The notes beneath the pieces were generated by a model. The model was not told where the DNA came from. It saw nothing but the letters and a program-made list of their open reading frames with translations, and did no database searches. DNA of 64,000 bases from an uncultured Clostridia bacterium (GTDB lineage: Bacteria; Bacillota; Clostridia; Oscillospirales; Acutalibacteraceae), in assembly GCA_947585745.1 (NCBI GenBank), contig CANPXF010000001.1:186001-250000 (forward strand). Direction: 5' to 3'. The translations under genes and the position numbers were made by a program. This document shows positions 19,842-28,838 of this stretch, piece after piece; the stretch's first letter is position 1; each line of letters begins with the position of its first letter.

Positions 19842-20937
19842 TTGCAAGCCTCATCGGAACAACAAGACTGATAAAATTATCTCCCTTGACAGGAGTAATA
19901 ACCATCGGAGAAAGTCCGTCTTTTAAAGTTATTTTAACCTCGTCAGCGTCAATATTTCTTAAAGCGTCTAAAAGATAACGGTTATTAAAGCCTATTTCAA
20001 CCTCTTCCCCCTCAAACGGAGCGGAAATAACGTCGTTCGCCTTTCCGATTGCCGAGGTACAGGAAAAATGAATTTCTCCGTTTACAAAATTGCATCTTAC
20101 CGGACTTTGAATTTTATCTCCGTTTAAAAGCGACATACGGTCAACCGCGTTTATCAAAAGCCTCGTGTTAACGACAGCCTCCGTTTTCTTCGTTTTCGGG
20201 ATTGTACTGTTGTAATCGAGAAATGTTCCTTCAATAAGCCTTGAAATTACATAGTACCCGCCGATTTTAAACATAATATGTCTTTGACCCGCAATTACAG
20301 ATACCTTTTCATCGTCGTTTGTGATAATTTTTAAAACCTCCTGCTGGGTTTTTCCAGGAACTACAAACTGCGCGTTCTCGTCGCTGTCAATTTGCTCCGT
20401 GCGGATAGCCATTCTGTAGCCGTCGACCGCCACAATTTTAAAGGTTTTATTTTCGATTTCAAAGAGCGAGCCAGTATAAATCGGCTTCGCGTTATTATCA
20501 GAAACGGCGTAGACTGTCTGTCTTATCATCTCTTTTAAAAGATTTCCGTCAATTTCAAATTCCTCGGTCTGTTCAAATTCGGGTAGGTCGGGATATTCTG
20601 CGCTGTTCATTCCGACAATCTGATAATTGGCGTTACCGCTTGTTATATACGTTATCATTCTGTCGTCAGTTTCAATGAAAACAACCTCTTCGGGAAGCTT
20701 TCTGACAATCTCGGAAAAAATCCTGGCGCTTACCACAACTTCCCCCTCGTCGGCGACGGTGGCGTCAATGCTTGTCTTTATTCCTATTTCGAGGTCATAT
20801 CCCGATATTGTCATCTTCGAGCCGTAAACCTTTATTAAAATTCCCTCCAAAGCTGGGATTGAGGCTTTATTTGAAACAGCTCTTGAAACAACCGAAACAG
20901 CGTTAGCCAAATCTGTACGCAAAACGTTTATTTTCAT
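19834..20937 (-). CDS. dnaN: DNA polymerase III beta sliding clamp
   Basis: The 367-residue ring-forming clamp that tethers DNA polymerase III. It has three repeated clamp folds, opens [10 protein letters not shown], and ends with the conserved V-V-P-M-R-L partner-binding groove. AAGGAGG lies just upstream of ATG 20937. It is separated from dnaA by 302 bases that hold the origin unwinding region, as in Bacillus. A strong -10-like TATAAT on the minus strand (21118-21113) may drive it. Confidence 0.97.
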   Translation of the reverse strand: MKINVLRTDLANAVSVVSRAVSNKASIPALEGILIKVYGSKMTISGYDLEIGIKTSIDATVADEGEVVVSARIFSEIVRKLPEEVVFIETDDRMITYITSGNANYQIVGMNSAEYPDLPEFEQTEEFEIDGNLLKEMIRQTVYAVSDNNAKPIYTGSLFEIENKTFKIVAVDGYRMAIRTEQIDSDENAQFVVPGKTQQEVLKIITNDDEKVSVIAGQRHIMFKIGGYYVISRLIEGTFLDYNSTIPKTKKTEAVVNTRLLINAVDRMSLLNGDKIQSPVRCNFVNGEIHFSCTSAIGKANDVISAPFEGEEVEIGFNNRYLLDALRNIDADEVKITLKDGLSPMVITPVKGDNFISLVVPMRLANA

Positions 20938-21018
20938 TTTTTTCCTCCTTTTATTTTTAACATAATCAAACTAAAACGCGATTAAAAATTATAAAAGATT
21001 TTTTCCGCGGTTTTCGCG

Positions 21019-21083
21019 GATAAATATATAAATATAATTAATATATTTAGTAGTAGTAGTAGAGTATGCGGAAATGTTGAAAG
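21019..21083. promoter_or_regulatory. oriC unwinding element: AT-rich DNA, (TAG)5 DnaA-trio and first DnaA box
   Basis: Reading from the dnaA side: a DnaA-box-like TGTTGAAAG (21075-21083), then five exact TAG repeats (21048-21062, that is 3'-GAT triplets as in the Bacillus DnaA-trio), then 29 bases of A/T only (21019-21047), bounded by a GC-rich dyad CCGCG-gtttt-CGCGG (21005-21019). The order and polarity match the Firmicute basal unwinding system next to dnaN. This makes the window the origin region. Confidence 0.82.
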
Positions 21084-21139
21084 ATTAAGAAAACAGCGTA
21101 TAGAATGGAAAAATTATACTTTAATTTTCAGCGCCTTAA

Positions 21140-21230
21140 TGTTGAATATGTTGAAAAAATCTAATGACTATCTAATCTTTCCTCATAAGGTTAAAAATTG
21201 ATTGTTAAAAGTTGAAAAAATTGTTAAAAA
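21140..21230. promoter_or_regulatory. Cluster of non-canonical DnaA-box-like 9-mers
   Basis: TGTTGAATA (21140-21148) and TGTTGAAAA (21149-21157) are directly abutting, followed by TGTTAAAAG (21203-21211), AGTTGAAAA (21210-21218) and TGTTAAAAA (21222-21230), all in the same orientation. Their complement TTTTCAACA differs from TTATCCACA at two positions. No perfect TTATCCACA occurs in this stretch, so these may be the species-specific boxes; some could be AT-rich chance. Confidence 0.5.
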
Positions 21231-21239
21231 TTATTTTTG

Positions 21240-22547
21240 TTACGAACTGCAGTTTTTAATAATATCTTCAACGATTGAACGCAGATTTGTGTCCTTTTTC
21301 ATTCTTTTCGCGGTTGTGTCAATCGCGTATTTTACGGTTGAGTGGTCGCGTCCGCCGAATTCTTTTCCTATGCTTTCCTGCGTTAATGTGGTGAGCTCGT
21401 TTATAATGTAGATTGCGACCTGACGGGGTCCGCTGACATACGCGCTCCTGCTCTTCGAGTTTTTAAGCTCGTCTGCGGTCACGTTAAAGGTTCTCGCGAC
21501 CTCGTCTGTAATTCTTTCGACAGTAACCTCGGGAGGAGTGTCGTTGTTTAAAATATCGGCGATAATTTTCTGAACCGATTTTACCGACGGCTTTTCCCCG
21601 TCAAGATTATTTTTCGCCTTTATTTTTTTGACAGTTCCCTCCAACTGGCGGATATTGCTTTTTAAGTTGCTGGCGATATATTCGCAGACGTCGTTCGGAA
21701 TCTCTATGTTCATAATTTCTGCCTTGCGTTTTATAATCGCGATTCTCGTTTCGATGTCGGGCGGTTGAATATCGGCGATAAGTCCCATTTCAAACCTTCC
21801 TCTTAAACGGTCGTCTAGGGTTTTTATTTCCTTGGGAGGTCTGTCGGAGGTCAGAATTATCTGTTTTTTAGCGAGATAAAGTGTTTCAAACGTGTGGAAA
21901 AATTCCTCCTGAGTGCTTTCCTTTCCGCCGATAAACTGAACGTCGTCAACCAGAAGAACGTCTGCGTAGCGGTATTTCTGTCTGAATTCGGACATAGTCG
22001 CTCTATGTAGTGATTCTATCAGCTCGTTTGTAAAATCATCGCCCTTTACGTAGCATATTGATTTTGACGTATCGTTTTTCTTAATCTCATTTCCGATAGC
22101 GTAGAGCAAATGGGTTTTTCCGAGTCCCGAGTTTCCGTAAAGGAAAAGAGGATTATATGCCTTTGACGGATTTTGTGCGACCGCGAGGCACGCGGCATGG
22201 GCAAATTTGTTTGAATTTCCCACAATAAAGGTATCAAATGTGTATTCGTAGCCGTTGTCCGTTATTTCGTCGTTTTCCTCCTGTTCGGGTTCTTCGCTCG
22301 GAATGATAAAATTAATATCAATGGGTGTGTCGAAAACGGCGTTGAAAGATTCCTTTAAAAGGATTTTGTAGCAACGCTCCAGCGTCTGCCTGTGAAAATC
22401 GTTAGGTACAAGTAAAGTAGCCTGTCTTTTATCAAAATCCATATTGACAGGCTCAATTTTACTTATCCATGTGTTATAAGCCACATCGGTCATCTGTCTT
22501 CTGCAGTAATCGCAGATAACCGACCACGCTTCATCAAAATGTTCCAT
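21240..22547 (-). CDS. dnaA: Chromosomal replication initiator DnaA
   Basis: AAA+ ATPase that melts oriC. 435 residues: domain I (about 1-75), a short acidic linker, AAA+ core with Walker A G-N-S-G-L-G-K-T-H (about 140-148), Walker B L-L-V-D-D-V-Q-F, and the C-terminal helix-turn-helix with the DnaA signature G-G-R-D-H-S-T-V. It is the first gene of the leftward dnaA-dnaN-yaaA-recF set, with a good promoter upstream. All catalytic motifs are present. Confidence 0.98.
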   Translation of the reverse strand: MEHFDEAWSVICDYCRRQMTDVAYNTWISKIEPVNMDFDKRQATLLVPNDFHRQTLERCYKILLKESFNAVFDTPIDINFIIPSEEPEQEENDEITDNGYEYTFDTFIVGNSNKFAHAACLAVAQNPSKAYNPLFLYGNSGLGKTHLLYAIGNEIKKNDTSKSICYVKGDDFTNELIESLHRATMSEFRQKYRYADVLLVDDVQFIGGKESTQEEFFHTFETLYLAKKQIILTSDRPPKEIKTLDDRLRGRFEMGLIADIQPPDIETRIAIIKRKAEIMNIEIPNDVCEYIASNLKSNIRQLEGTVKKIKAKNNLDGEKPSVKSVQKIIADILNNDTPPEVTVERITDEVARTFNVTADELKNSKSRSAYVSGPRQVAIYIINELTTLTQESIGKEFGGRDHSTVKYAIDTTAKRMKKDTNLRSIVEDIIKNCSS

Positions 22548-22624
22548 AAAATTCCTTTCCTATTTTTAAACAGAATTAAATCCGTCTAAAAACAAATCAA
22601 AACTTCTCCACTATAATCAATTAT

Positions 22625-22653
22625 ATTATACCAAATTTTAATAAAAAAAGCAA
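22625..22653 (-). promoter_or_regulatory. dnaA promoter
   Basis: On the minus strand TTGCTT (22653-22648), 17-base spacer, TATAAT (22630-22625), 78 bases upstream of the dnaA start. Confidence 0.7.
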
Positions 22654-22802
22654 TTAAAATTTTGTAATATATAGTATATATAATACATATAAATATATGC
22701 GCGAAAAGAGTCGAAAAACAAAAGATTAATTGTAGTTGGAAAACAGCATAAATACTATATATGGTATATTTTAAGATAATTTTAAATTATTGAAAAAATA
22801 AG

Positions 22803-22831
22803 TTGACGAAACAGGAAAATTATACTATAAT
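22803..22831 (+). promoter_or_regulatory. rpmH promoter
   Basis: TTGACG (22803-22808), 17-base spacer, TATAAT (22826-22831), about 50 bases ahead of rpmH. Confidence 0.8.
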
Positions 22832-22881
22832 GTTTTGGTGCAAGTATTTTGTTATGCTTTGTCCGAAAGGGGGTAAATAAA

Positions 22882-23016
22882 ATGAAAAGAACATATCAGC
22901 CCAAAAAGCTCCACAGAAAAAAGGAGCACGGATTTATGAAAAGAATGTCAACTCGCAACGGACGAAAGGTATTGGCGAGAAGAAGAGCAAAAGGCAGAAA
23001 AAGGTTGTCATATTAA
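22882..23016 (+). CDS. rpmH: Ribosomal protein bL34
   Basis: The 44-residue, highly basic large-subunit protein begins M-K-R-T-Y-Q-P-K and ends [12 protein letters not shown], the full L34 signature. It is preceded by AAAGGGGG about 8 bases upstream of ATG 22882. It lies divergent from dnaA and ahead of rnpA, the universal rpmH-rnpA arrangement. Confidence 0.97.
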   Translation: MKRTYQPKKLHRKKEHGFMKRMSTRNGRKVLARRRAKGRKRLSY

Positions 23017-23021
23017 GAAAT

Positions 23022-23120
23022 ACTAATCTCTAATTAAAAGGATTTTTAGCTTTTCTGTCCGAACATTTTGAATGTTCGGATAGAAAGCTCGGTGCGTTTG
23101 TCCTTTAATCGGAGGTTAGT
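23022..23120 (+). ncRNA. Candidate structured RNA between rpmH and rnpA
   Basis: An outer long-range stem pairs ACTAA, CTC, ATTAAA and GGA (23022-23042) with TCC, TTTAAT, GAG and TTAGT (23101-23120), 17 pairs in register with small internal loops. It encloses a nearly perfect 19-bp hairpin: 23048-23067 with 23071-23089 and loop TTG. A separate terminator follows. It could be a cis-regulator of rnpA, a processing signal, or a small RNA. No known riboswitch motif was recognised. Confidence 0.6.
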
Positions 23121-23124
23121 ATAG

Positions 23125-23155
23125 GGACCACTTTTTTTGGTGGTCTTTATTTTAC
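23125..23155 (+). terminator. Terminator or attenuator before rnpA
   Basis: GACCAC (23126-23131), a T7 stretch plus G as loop, GTGGTC (23140-23145), then TTTATTTTA. Placed 56 bases before rnpA and directly after the structured element, it could attenuate rpmH read-through into rnpA. Confidence 0.65.
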
Positions 23156-23201
23156 TTTTCGGGGAATTTCCCGAGTAGACTTTATTCGGGCGGTTATTAA
23201 A

Positions 23202-23534
23202 ATGAGTAAGGCTTTAACCTTAAAGGAAAACAGGGATTTTTCACGGCTTTACCGTAAAGGTAAAAACGAGGTTTGTCCCGTGCTTGTTACTTATTTTCAG
23301 AAAAACAGAAAAAATACTATCCGTTACGGAATAACCACCGGCAAAAAAATAGGAAACGCCGTAAGACGCAACCGCGCGAAAAGAATTATACGAGCGGCTT
23401 TCAGAGAGCTTTTACCCGATATAAAAAACGGATATGATTTCGTATTTGTCGCGAGAGTAAAAACTCCGTATGTAAAAAGCTCTGATATAAAAAAAGCAAT
23501 GCTTACGCAGTTTAGGAAAAATAATTTGATATGA
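23202..23534 (+). CDS. rnpA: Ribonuclease P protein component
   Basis: Basic protein cofactor of RNase P for 5' maturation of tRNAs. 110 residues with the RNR signature in [14 protein letters not shown] (about 49-62) and the N-terminal F-S-R-L-Y-R-K-G-K. The start is ATG 23202. The stop overlaps yidD by 4 bases, keeping the rpmH-rnpA-yidD-yidC order. Confidence 0.96.
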   Translation: MSKALTLKENRDFSRLYRKGKNEVCPVLVTYFQKNRKNTIRYGITTGKKIGNAVRRNRAKRIIRAAFRELLPDIKNGYDFVFVARVKTPYVKSSDIKKAMLTQFRKNNLI

Positions 23535-23770
23535 AAAGAATACTCATCGGCTCTATCAGATTTTATCAGAAAAATATCTCCGCTAAAACCGCTCCGAAAT
23601 GTAAATATTATCCGACGTGTTCAAATTACGCAGTAGAGGCAATAAAAACACACGGCGCGTTTAAAGGATTTTTTCTGTCAATTTGGCGAATTTTAAGATG
23701 TAATCCGTTTTCAAAGGGAGGGTTTGACCCTGTTCCCGAAAAAAGGATTTCAGGAAAAAAAGAGAGGTAA
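23531..23770 (+). CDS. yidD: Membrane protein insertion efficiency factor YidD
   Basis: Small amphipathic membrane-associated protein (79 residues) that aids YidC insertion. It shows the family core [11 protein letters not shown] (about 24-34) and R-C-N-P-F-S-K-G-G. It overlaps rnpA by 4 bases and lies 6 bases before yidC. Confidence 0.95.
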   Translation: MKRILIGSIRFYQKNISAKTAPKCKYYPTCSNYAVEAIKTHGAFKGFFLSIWRILRCNPFSKGGFDPVPEKRISGKKER

Positions 23771-23776
23771 CTCTTA

Positions 23777-24772
23777 GTGCAGATTTTCGGTTTTTTCGGA
23801 AGTATCTTAGGATACTTGCTCTGGGGTTTGTTTTATATTTTTCAGAACTTCGGAGTTTCGATTATATTTTTTACGATTATAATTAAGGTTATACTGTTTC
23901 CTTTTTCAATTAAACAGCAGAAAAGTATGGCGAATACCGCCAGACTTCAGAAAAAGCAACAGGAAATAAGAGAAAAATACGCAAATAATAAGCAAAAAGC
24001 AAATGAAGAAATGCAGAAGCTGTATGAAAAAGAGGGCGTAAGCCCCACGGGAGGCTGTCTTACAAGCTTAGTTCCTATGTTTATTATGCTCGGAATTTTC
24101 TACAGCGTTGCTTATCCTCTTACAAATACACTGCATATTGATTCGAGTTTTGTAAACAACGCGATGAGTTTTATCAACAGTATCCCAGGATTTTCTTTCT
24201 CAACCGTTTCTACGGTCGCGGCATATCAGGAAATCTCGCTTGTCCGCGCTTTGGCGGATTCAAAAGAGCTTGTCGCTCAGTTGTTTACCGCGGGAAACGA
24301 CGCCGCGAATATCGAGGCTTTCGTCAACGGATTTAATTTTTCGGGATTTAATCTGCTTGTAACTCCGAGCAGTCAGGGAATTTTCTCTGTTTATATTTTA
24401 GTTCCCGTTTTATGCTTTGTTTCTTCCGTCGCGACCTCGCTTATAACTATGAGAATTAACGGAAACGCGCAGGCTCAACAGGGCTGTATGAAAATTATGT
24501 TTATCGGTCTTCCCCTGTTTTCGGCGTGGATTGCGTTTTCAGTACCCGCGGCAGTTGGTTTTTACTGGATTTGCAACTCGGTATTTTCACTTATACAATC
24601 GCTCGTTATGGGCAGGTTCTACAGCCCCTCGGCTCTCATAGCGAAGGGCGAGGCTCAGCACGTGGCTTTGCTTGAAAAGCAGGAGGCTTTGGTAAAATAC
24701 GAATACGCTCCCGTTTATGCGGGTGAAAATAATACAAGTAATAAAAACAAAAGCAAAAAGAAGAAGAAGTAA
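23777..24772 (+). CDS. yidC: Membrane protein insertase YidC/Oxa1
   Basis: Inserts and folds membrane proteins with or without SecYEG. 331 residues of the short Gram-positive type: an N-terminal membrane segment, a charged cytoplasmic hairpin (about 55-95, Lys/Gln/Glu-rich), then four further membrane segments and a basic Lys-rich C-terminal tail that can bind ribosomes. The start is GTG 23777. No lipobox cysteine is seen at the N-terminus, unlike Bacillus SpoIIIJ. It precedes jag, as in most Firmicutes. Confidence 0.93.
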   Translation: MQIFGFFGSILGYLLWGLFYIFQNFGVSIIFFTIIIKVILFPFSIKQQKSMANTARLQKKQQEIREKYANNKQKANEEMQKLYEKEGVSPTGGCLTSLVPMFIMLGIFYSVAYPLTNTLHIDSSFVNNAMSFINSIPGFSFSTVSTVAAYQEISLVRALADSKELVAQLFTAGNDAANIEAFVNGFNFSGFNLLVTPSSQGIFSVYILVPVLCFVSSVATSLITMRINGNAQAQQGCMKIMFIGLPLFSAWIAFSVPAAVGFYWICNSVFSLIQSLVMGRFYSPSALIAKGEAQHVALLEKQEALVKYEYAPVYAGENNTSNKNKSKKKKK

Positions 24773-24785
24773 TAAGAGGTAAAAA

Positions 24786-25532
24786 ATGATTAAAGAAGTT
24801 ATCGGTATCGGCGAAACAGAGCAGGAGGCTCTGGAGAACGCGAAGGCTCAGCTCAATTTAGACGAGAACGCCGAATTTGATTTTGAGGTTATTCAGAGAG
24901 CCGAAAAGAAGGTTTTGGGACTTTTCGGCGGAAAACAGGCGCAGGTTAAAATTTCCGTAAACGTAAACGAAAACCCCGCGGACGTTGCGGAGGAATTTTT
25001 GAAAAACGTCATTAACGCTATGAAATTAGAAGGAATTTCCGTTGAATCGGAAAAGACGGAAACAGGCGCGACATTTAATATTGAGGGCGATGACGTGGGA
25101 TATGTAATCGGCAGACGAGGAGAAACGCTCGACGCTTTGCAGTACCTCACGAGCTTAGTCGCAAATCACGTTGACAACAGCTATTTCAAAATTACAGTTA
25201 ATACGGGAAATTACAGGGAGAAAAGAGAGAAAACTCTTGAAATTCTCGGAAGAAAGCTTGCGTTTAAGGCGGTAAAGACAGGTAAAAAGACATCTCTCGA
25301 GCCGATGAATCCGTATGAAAGACGCATTATTCACACCTCTGTTCAGAAGGTGAGAGGAGCGACCTCCTGGAGCGAGGGTGAAAACGCGGGACGTCACGTT
25401 GTTATCGGTCCCGACCCGAAGGAGAGAAATTACCGCAGAAATTCAAGAAATAAACCCAGACCGTCAGCAGATCCCGAGCGCAAACCGCTCGACGAGAGCA
25501 ACGGCGCGGGCCTCTATGGAAGAATAGACTAA
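24786..25532 (+). CDS. jag: Jag/KhpB RNA-binding protein
   Basis: RNA-binding regulator with Jag-N (about 1-55), KH (about 85-160, G-Y-V-I-G-R-R-G-E-T-L) and R3H (about 165-215, P-M-N-P-Y-E-R-R-I-I-H) domains. KhpB/EloR links RNA binding to cell elongation in Gram-positives. 248 residues, 13 bases after yidC. The C-terminal 30 residues are Arg/Pro-rich and look disordered. A strong terminator follows, ending the rnpA-jag transcript. Confidence 0.95.
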   Translation: MIKEVIGIGETEQEALENAKAQLNLDENAEFDFEVIQRAEKKVLGLFGGKQAQVKISVNVNENPADVAEEFLKNVINAMKLEGISVESEKTETGATFNIEGDDVGYVIGRRGETLDALQYLTSLVANHVDNSYFKITVNTGNYREKREKTLEILGRKLAFKAVKTGKKTSLEPMNPYERRIIHTSVQKVRGATSWSEGENAGRHVVIGPDPKERNYRRNSRNKPRPSADPERKPLDESNGAGLYGRID

Positions 25533-25540
25533 ATAAGCTT

Positions 25541-25575
25541 AGGGGCTGTATCATTTTTGGTACAGCCTCTTTTTG
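25541..25575 (+). terminator. Rho-independent terminator after jag
   Basis: AGGGGCTGTA (25541-25550) pairs with TACAGCCTCT (25561-25570), followed by TTTTT. It ends 16 bases before mnmE. Confidence 0.8.
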
Positions 25576-25591
25576 ATAAAGAGTGAGTTAT

Positions 25592-26959
25592 ATGAAAAAC
25601 AGCGCAATTACTGCAATCTCGACCGCGCAGGGCGAGGGCGGAATAGGAGTTATAAGAATAAGCGGAGATGACGCTATCAACATAGCGGACAAGGTTTTTA
25701 AATCCGTTTCGGGGAAAAAGCTTTCTGAAATGAAGGGCTACACCGCCTGTTTTGGAGAGGTTTTAAAAGACGGAGAGAAAATCGACGAAGCGGTTGCGAC
25801 GGTATTCAGAGAGCCTTTAAGCTATACGGGGGAGAACGTTGTCGAATTGTCGTGCCACGGCGGAATTTTTATAACGAGAGAGGTTTTAAGAGCCGTAATT
25901 GAATCGGGCGCCCGCCCCGCCGAGGCAGGAGAATTTACAAAGAGAGCGTTTTTAAACGGAAAGCTTGATTTAACAGAGGCGGAAGCGGTTATGGATTTAA
26001 TCGGCGCAAAGAGCAAAACCGCCGCGAGAACCGCTGTTTTGGCTAAAGACGGAGCTTTGTGGAGAAGAATTGAAAAGATAAAAAACGCCCTAATTACTGC
26101 TGACGCCCATTTAAGCGCTTGGGCGGATTATCCCGAGGAGGATATTGAGCAGGTGACGGAGGAAGGGCTTAAAAAGACAATTTTAGAAATTATGTTCGAT
26201 TTGGATAAGCTTATTTCAACCTATGACGCGGGACAAACGATAAAAGAGGGAATAGATACGGTCATAGCAGGAAAACCAAATACAGGCAAAAGCACGCTTA
26301 TGAACCTTTTATCGGGACGAAACCGAAGCATAGTGACCGATATTCCCGGAACGACAAGAGATATTATTGAAGATACGGTTACGGTCGGCGGTGTAATCCT
26401 CCGATTGAGCGATACCGCGGGAATGAGAGAAACCGACGACGCGGTGGAAAAAATCGGCGTTGACATAGCGAAAAACCGCATAAAAAACTGCGGTCTTGCG
26501 CTTTGTGTTTTCGACGCGGGCAGAGAGCTTGACGACGACGACAAAAAGCTTATTGAAGAAGTAAAGGACGCGCAGGCAATCGCGGTTATAAACAAAATTG
26601 ATTTAAAATCAAAGCTTGACGAGAAATATATTAAAGAAAATATAAAAAACACGGTTAAAATCTCCGCAAAAAGCGGAGAGGGCTTTGACGAGCTTTGCGC
26701 TATGATTGAAAAAATCGCGGGAACGGAAGGCTTTAATCCGAGCGAGGGTATTCTCGCGAACGAACGGCAGAGAAACGCCGTTGTAAACGCGCGAAATTCA
26801 CTGAGCGAGGCGCTTGACGCGCTGAATTTGGGAATGACCTTTGACGCCGTCTCCGTAACCTTGGAGGAGGCGGTTAAAAATATCCTTGAGCTTACGGGCG
26901 AGAGGGTGAGCGACGTTGTTGTGGATAGTGTATTTCACAATTTCTGCGTGGGGAAATAA
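25592..26959 (+). CDS. mnmE: tRNA modification GTPase MnmE
   Basis: With MnmG, installs the carboxymethylaminomethyl group on wobble U34. The 455-residue protein has the N-terminal formyl-THF-binding domain (T-A-Q-G-E-G-G-I-G-V), a helical domain, an inserted G domain with G-K-P-N-T-G-K-S-T and D-T-A-G-M-R-E-T, and the C-terminal C-V-G-K motif with the reactive Cys. I chose ATG 25592 over GTG 25583 because M-K-N-S-A-I-T-A-I matches the family N-terminus. Confidence 0.96.
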   Translation: MKNSAITAISTAQGEGGIGVIRISGDDAINIADKVFKSVSGKKLSEMKGYTACFGEVLKDGEKIDEAVATVFREPLSYTGENVVELSCHGGIFITREVLRAVIESGARPAEAGEFTKRAFLNGKLDLTEAEAVMDLIGAKSKTAARTAVLAKDGALWRRIEKIKNALITADAHLSAWADYPEEDIEQVTEEGLKKTILEIMFDLDKLISTYDAGQTIKEGIDTVIAGKPNTGKSTLMNLLSGRNRSIVTDIPGTTRDIIEDTVTVGGVILRLSDTAGMRETDDAVEKIGVDIAKNRIKNCGLALCVFDAGRELDDDDKKLIEEVKDAQAIAVINKIDLKSKLDEKYIKENIKNTVKISAKSGEGFDELCAMIEKIAGTEGFNPSEGILANERQRNAVVNARNSLSEALDALNLGMTFDAVSVTLEEAVKNILELTGERVSDVVVDSVFHNFCVGK

Positions 26960-26968
26960 GGAGATTTT

Positions 26969-28834
26969 ATGAATTACAAGGCGGGAAATTTTGATATAGC
27001 CGTAATCGGCGCGGGCCACGCGGGAATTGAGGCGGGGCTGGCGGCGGCTCGGCTCGGCTTAAAAACCGTTATATTTACGATTAATATGGATGCTGTCGGA
27101 AACTGTCCGTGCAACCCCTCAATCGGCGGAACGGCAAAGGGACATTTGGTGCGTGAGATTGACGCGCTCGGCGGAGAGATGGGAAGAACTGCCGACGAAT
27201 GTTTTTTGCAGAGCAGAATGTTAAACAGAGGAAAAGGGCCGGCGGTTCATTCTCTGCGCGCGCAGATTGACCGCAGAAAATATTCCGATGTTATGAAGCA
27301 CAAGCTTGAACTCCAGGAAAACCTCGAATTACATCAGGCGGAGGTTACAAAGCTTGAAAAAATTAAAGACGGATACATTGTCACTACGCGAATGCTCGCC
27401 CAATATGAGGCGAAGGCGGTAATTATAGCGACGGGAACATATCTCGGAGGCAGAATTTTTATCGGTGAAGTGAGTTATGAAAGCGGGCCCGACGGGATTT
27501 TTCCCGCAAGTTTTTTAGGTCAGAGCCTTAAAGCTTTGGGAATTAAGCTGAGAAGATTTAAAACGGGAACGCCTGCGCGCGTGCTAAAGAGCAGTATAGA
27601 TTTTTCAGAGCTTGAAGAACAGCTCGGCGACGAACCGCCGATACCGTTTTCCTATGATACAAAGTCATTGGGAGAAAACAAGGTGAAGTGTCACATAAGC
27701 TGGACAAACGAAAAAACAAAGCAAATAATTCTCGAAAACATACACCGCTCCCCGCTCTACGGCGGAAAAATCGAGGGAATAGGCCCGAGATACTGCCCGA
27801 GCTTAGAGGATAAAATCGTGCGTTTCAGCGAAAAAGAAAGACATCAGCTTTTTATTGAGCCTTGCGGACTTGACACGGAGGAGATGTATCTTCAGGGAAT
27901 GAGCTCCTCGCTCCCCGAGGAGGTACAATTGAAGTTTTACCACACGATAAAGGGGCTTGAAAACGCGGTAATTATGCGTCCCGCTTACGCGATAGAGTAC
28001 GACTGTATCGACCCGACCGAGATGAACGCGACCTTAGAGTTCAAAAATTTTGAGGGACTTTACGGCGCGGGTCAATTTAACGGAAGCTCGGGCTACGAGG
28101 AGGCGGCGGCGCAGGGGCTTGTCGCGGGAATTAACGCGGCTTTAAAAATTCTTAAAAAAGAGCCGTTGATACTCGACCGTTCCAACTCATATATAGGAAC
28201 GCTCATAGACGACCTTGTAACAAAGGGGGCGAACGAGCCGTACAGAATGATGACCTCGCGCAGCGAATACCGCCTGATTTTAAGGCAGGACAACGCCGAC
28301 GTGAGATTAACCCCCATAGGGAGAGAAATAGGGCTTATAAGCGACGACCGCTGGGAGAGGTTTAATAAAAAACAGGAGCTTAAAGCGCGGGAATTAAAGC
28401 GTATTGAAAAAGAAGTTATCGCTCCGAGCGAAACGATAAACGAAATACTTGTTTCACGTGGAACATCTCCGCTAAAAACGGGGGCAAAGCTTATTGACCT
28501 TTTGCGCCGACCGCAGATAAGCTACAGCGATTTAACACCGATAGATAAATCCCGCCCCGAGATCGACAGCAATATATTCGAGCAGGTTGAAATTGAAGTA
28601 AAATATGCGGGATATATCGAAAAACAGCGCAAGCAGGTTGAGCAAATGCAGAGGCTTGAAAGGAAAAAACTGCCCGAAAATTTCGATTATAACGAAATAA
28701 AAGGTCTGCGCCTCGAAGCGAGGGAAAAGCTCAATAAAATAAAACCGCTTAATATCGGACAGGCGTCAAGAATTTCAGGAGTTTCTCCAGCCGACATCAG
28801 CGTGCTCTTAATCTGGCTTTCGCAGAAAAGATGA
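26969..28834 (+). CDS. mnmG: tRNA uridine 5-carboxymethylaminomethyl modification enzyme MnmG
   Basis: FAD-dependent partner of MnmE, 621 residues. The dinucleotide fold G-A-G-H-A-G-I-E-A lies at about 11-19, then [11 protein letters not shown] and the second conserved region G-T-Y-L-G-G. It starts 9 bases after mnmE. A parS-like 16-mer lies inside the coding region at 28450-28465. Confidence 0.97.
   Translation: MNYKAGNFDIAVIGAGHAGIEAGLAAARLGLKTVIFTINMDAVGNCPCNPSIGGTAKGHLVREIDALGGEMGRTADECFLQSRMLNRGKGPAVHSLRAQIDRRKYSDVMKHKLELQENLELHQAEVTKLEKIKDGYIVTTRMLAQYEAKAVIIATGTYLGGRIFIGEVSYESGPDGIFPASFLGQSLKALGIKLRRFKTGTPARVLKSSIDFSELEEQLGDEPPIPFSYDTKSLGENKVKCHISWTNEKTKQIILENIHRSPLYGGKIEGIGPRYCPSLEDKIVRFSEKERHQLFIEPCGLDTEEMYLQGMSSSLPEEVQLKFYHTIKGLENAVIMRPAYAIEYDCIDPTEMNATLEFKNFEGLYGAGQFNGSSGYEEAAAQGLVAGINAALKILKKEPLILDRSNSYIGTLIDDLVTKGANEPYRMMTSRSEYRLILRQDNADVRLTPIGREIGLISDDRWERFNKKQELKARELKRIEKEVIAPSETINEILVSRGTSPLKTGAKLIDLLRRPQISYSDLTPIDKSRPEIDSNIFEQVEIEVKYAGYIEKQRKQVEQMQRLERKKLPENFDYNEIKGLRLEAREKLNKIKPLNIGQASRISGVSPADISVLLIWLSQKR
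28450..28465. promoter_or_regulatory. parS-like site inside mnmG
   Basis: TGTTTCACGTGGAACA matches the bacterial parS consensus TGTTTCACGTGAAACA at 15 of 16 positions. It lies 5 kb from parB on the same side of the origin. ParB sites embedded in origin-proximal genes are known in Firmicutes. Confidence 0.8.
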
Positions 28835-28838
28835 TTGT

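Larger units (their letters stand above)
22548..22881. other. dnaA-rpmH intergenic region, possible upstream part of oriC
   Basis: A 334-base, very AT-rich, non-coding stretch between divergent dnaA and rpmH. It holds both promoters and the 13-base-class A/T tracts at 22660-22700. One weak DnaA-box-like GTTGGAAAA occurs near 22735-22743. In Firmicutes the bipartite origin flanks dnaA on both sides, so this may be the second box cluster, though canonical boxes are not visible. Confidence 0.5.

Noticed and set aside
23022-23155. T-box riboswitch for the rpmH-rnpA structure
   Set aside because: No T-box sequence, no specifier loop and no synthetase or amino-acid gene downstream.
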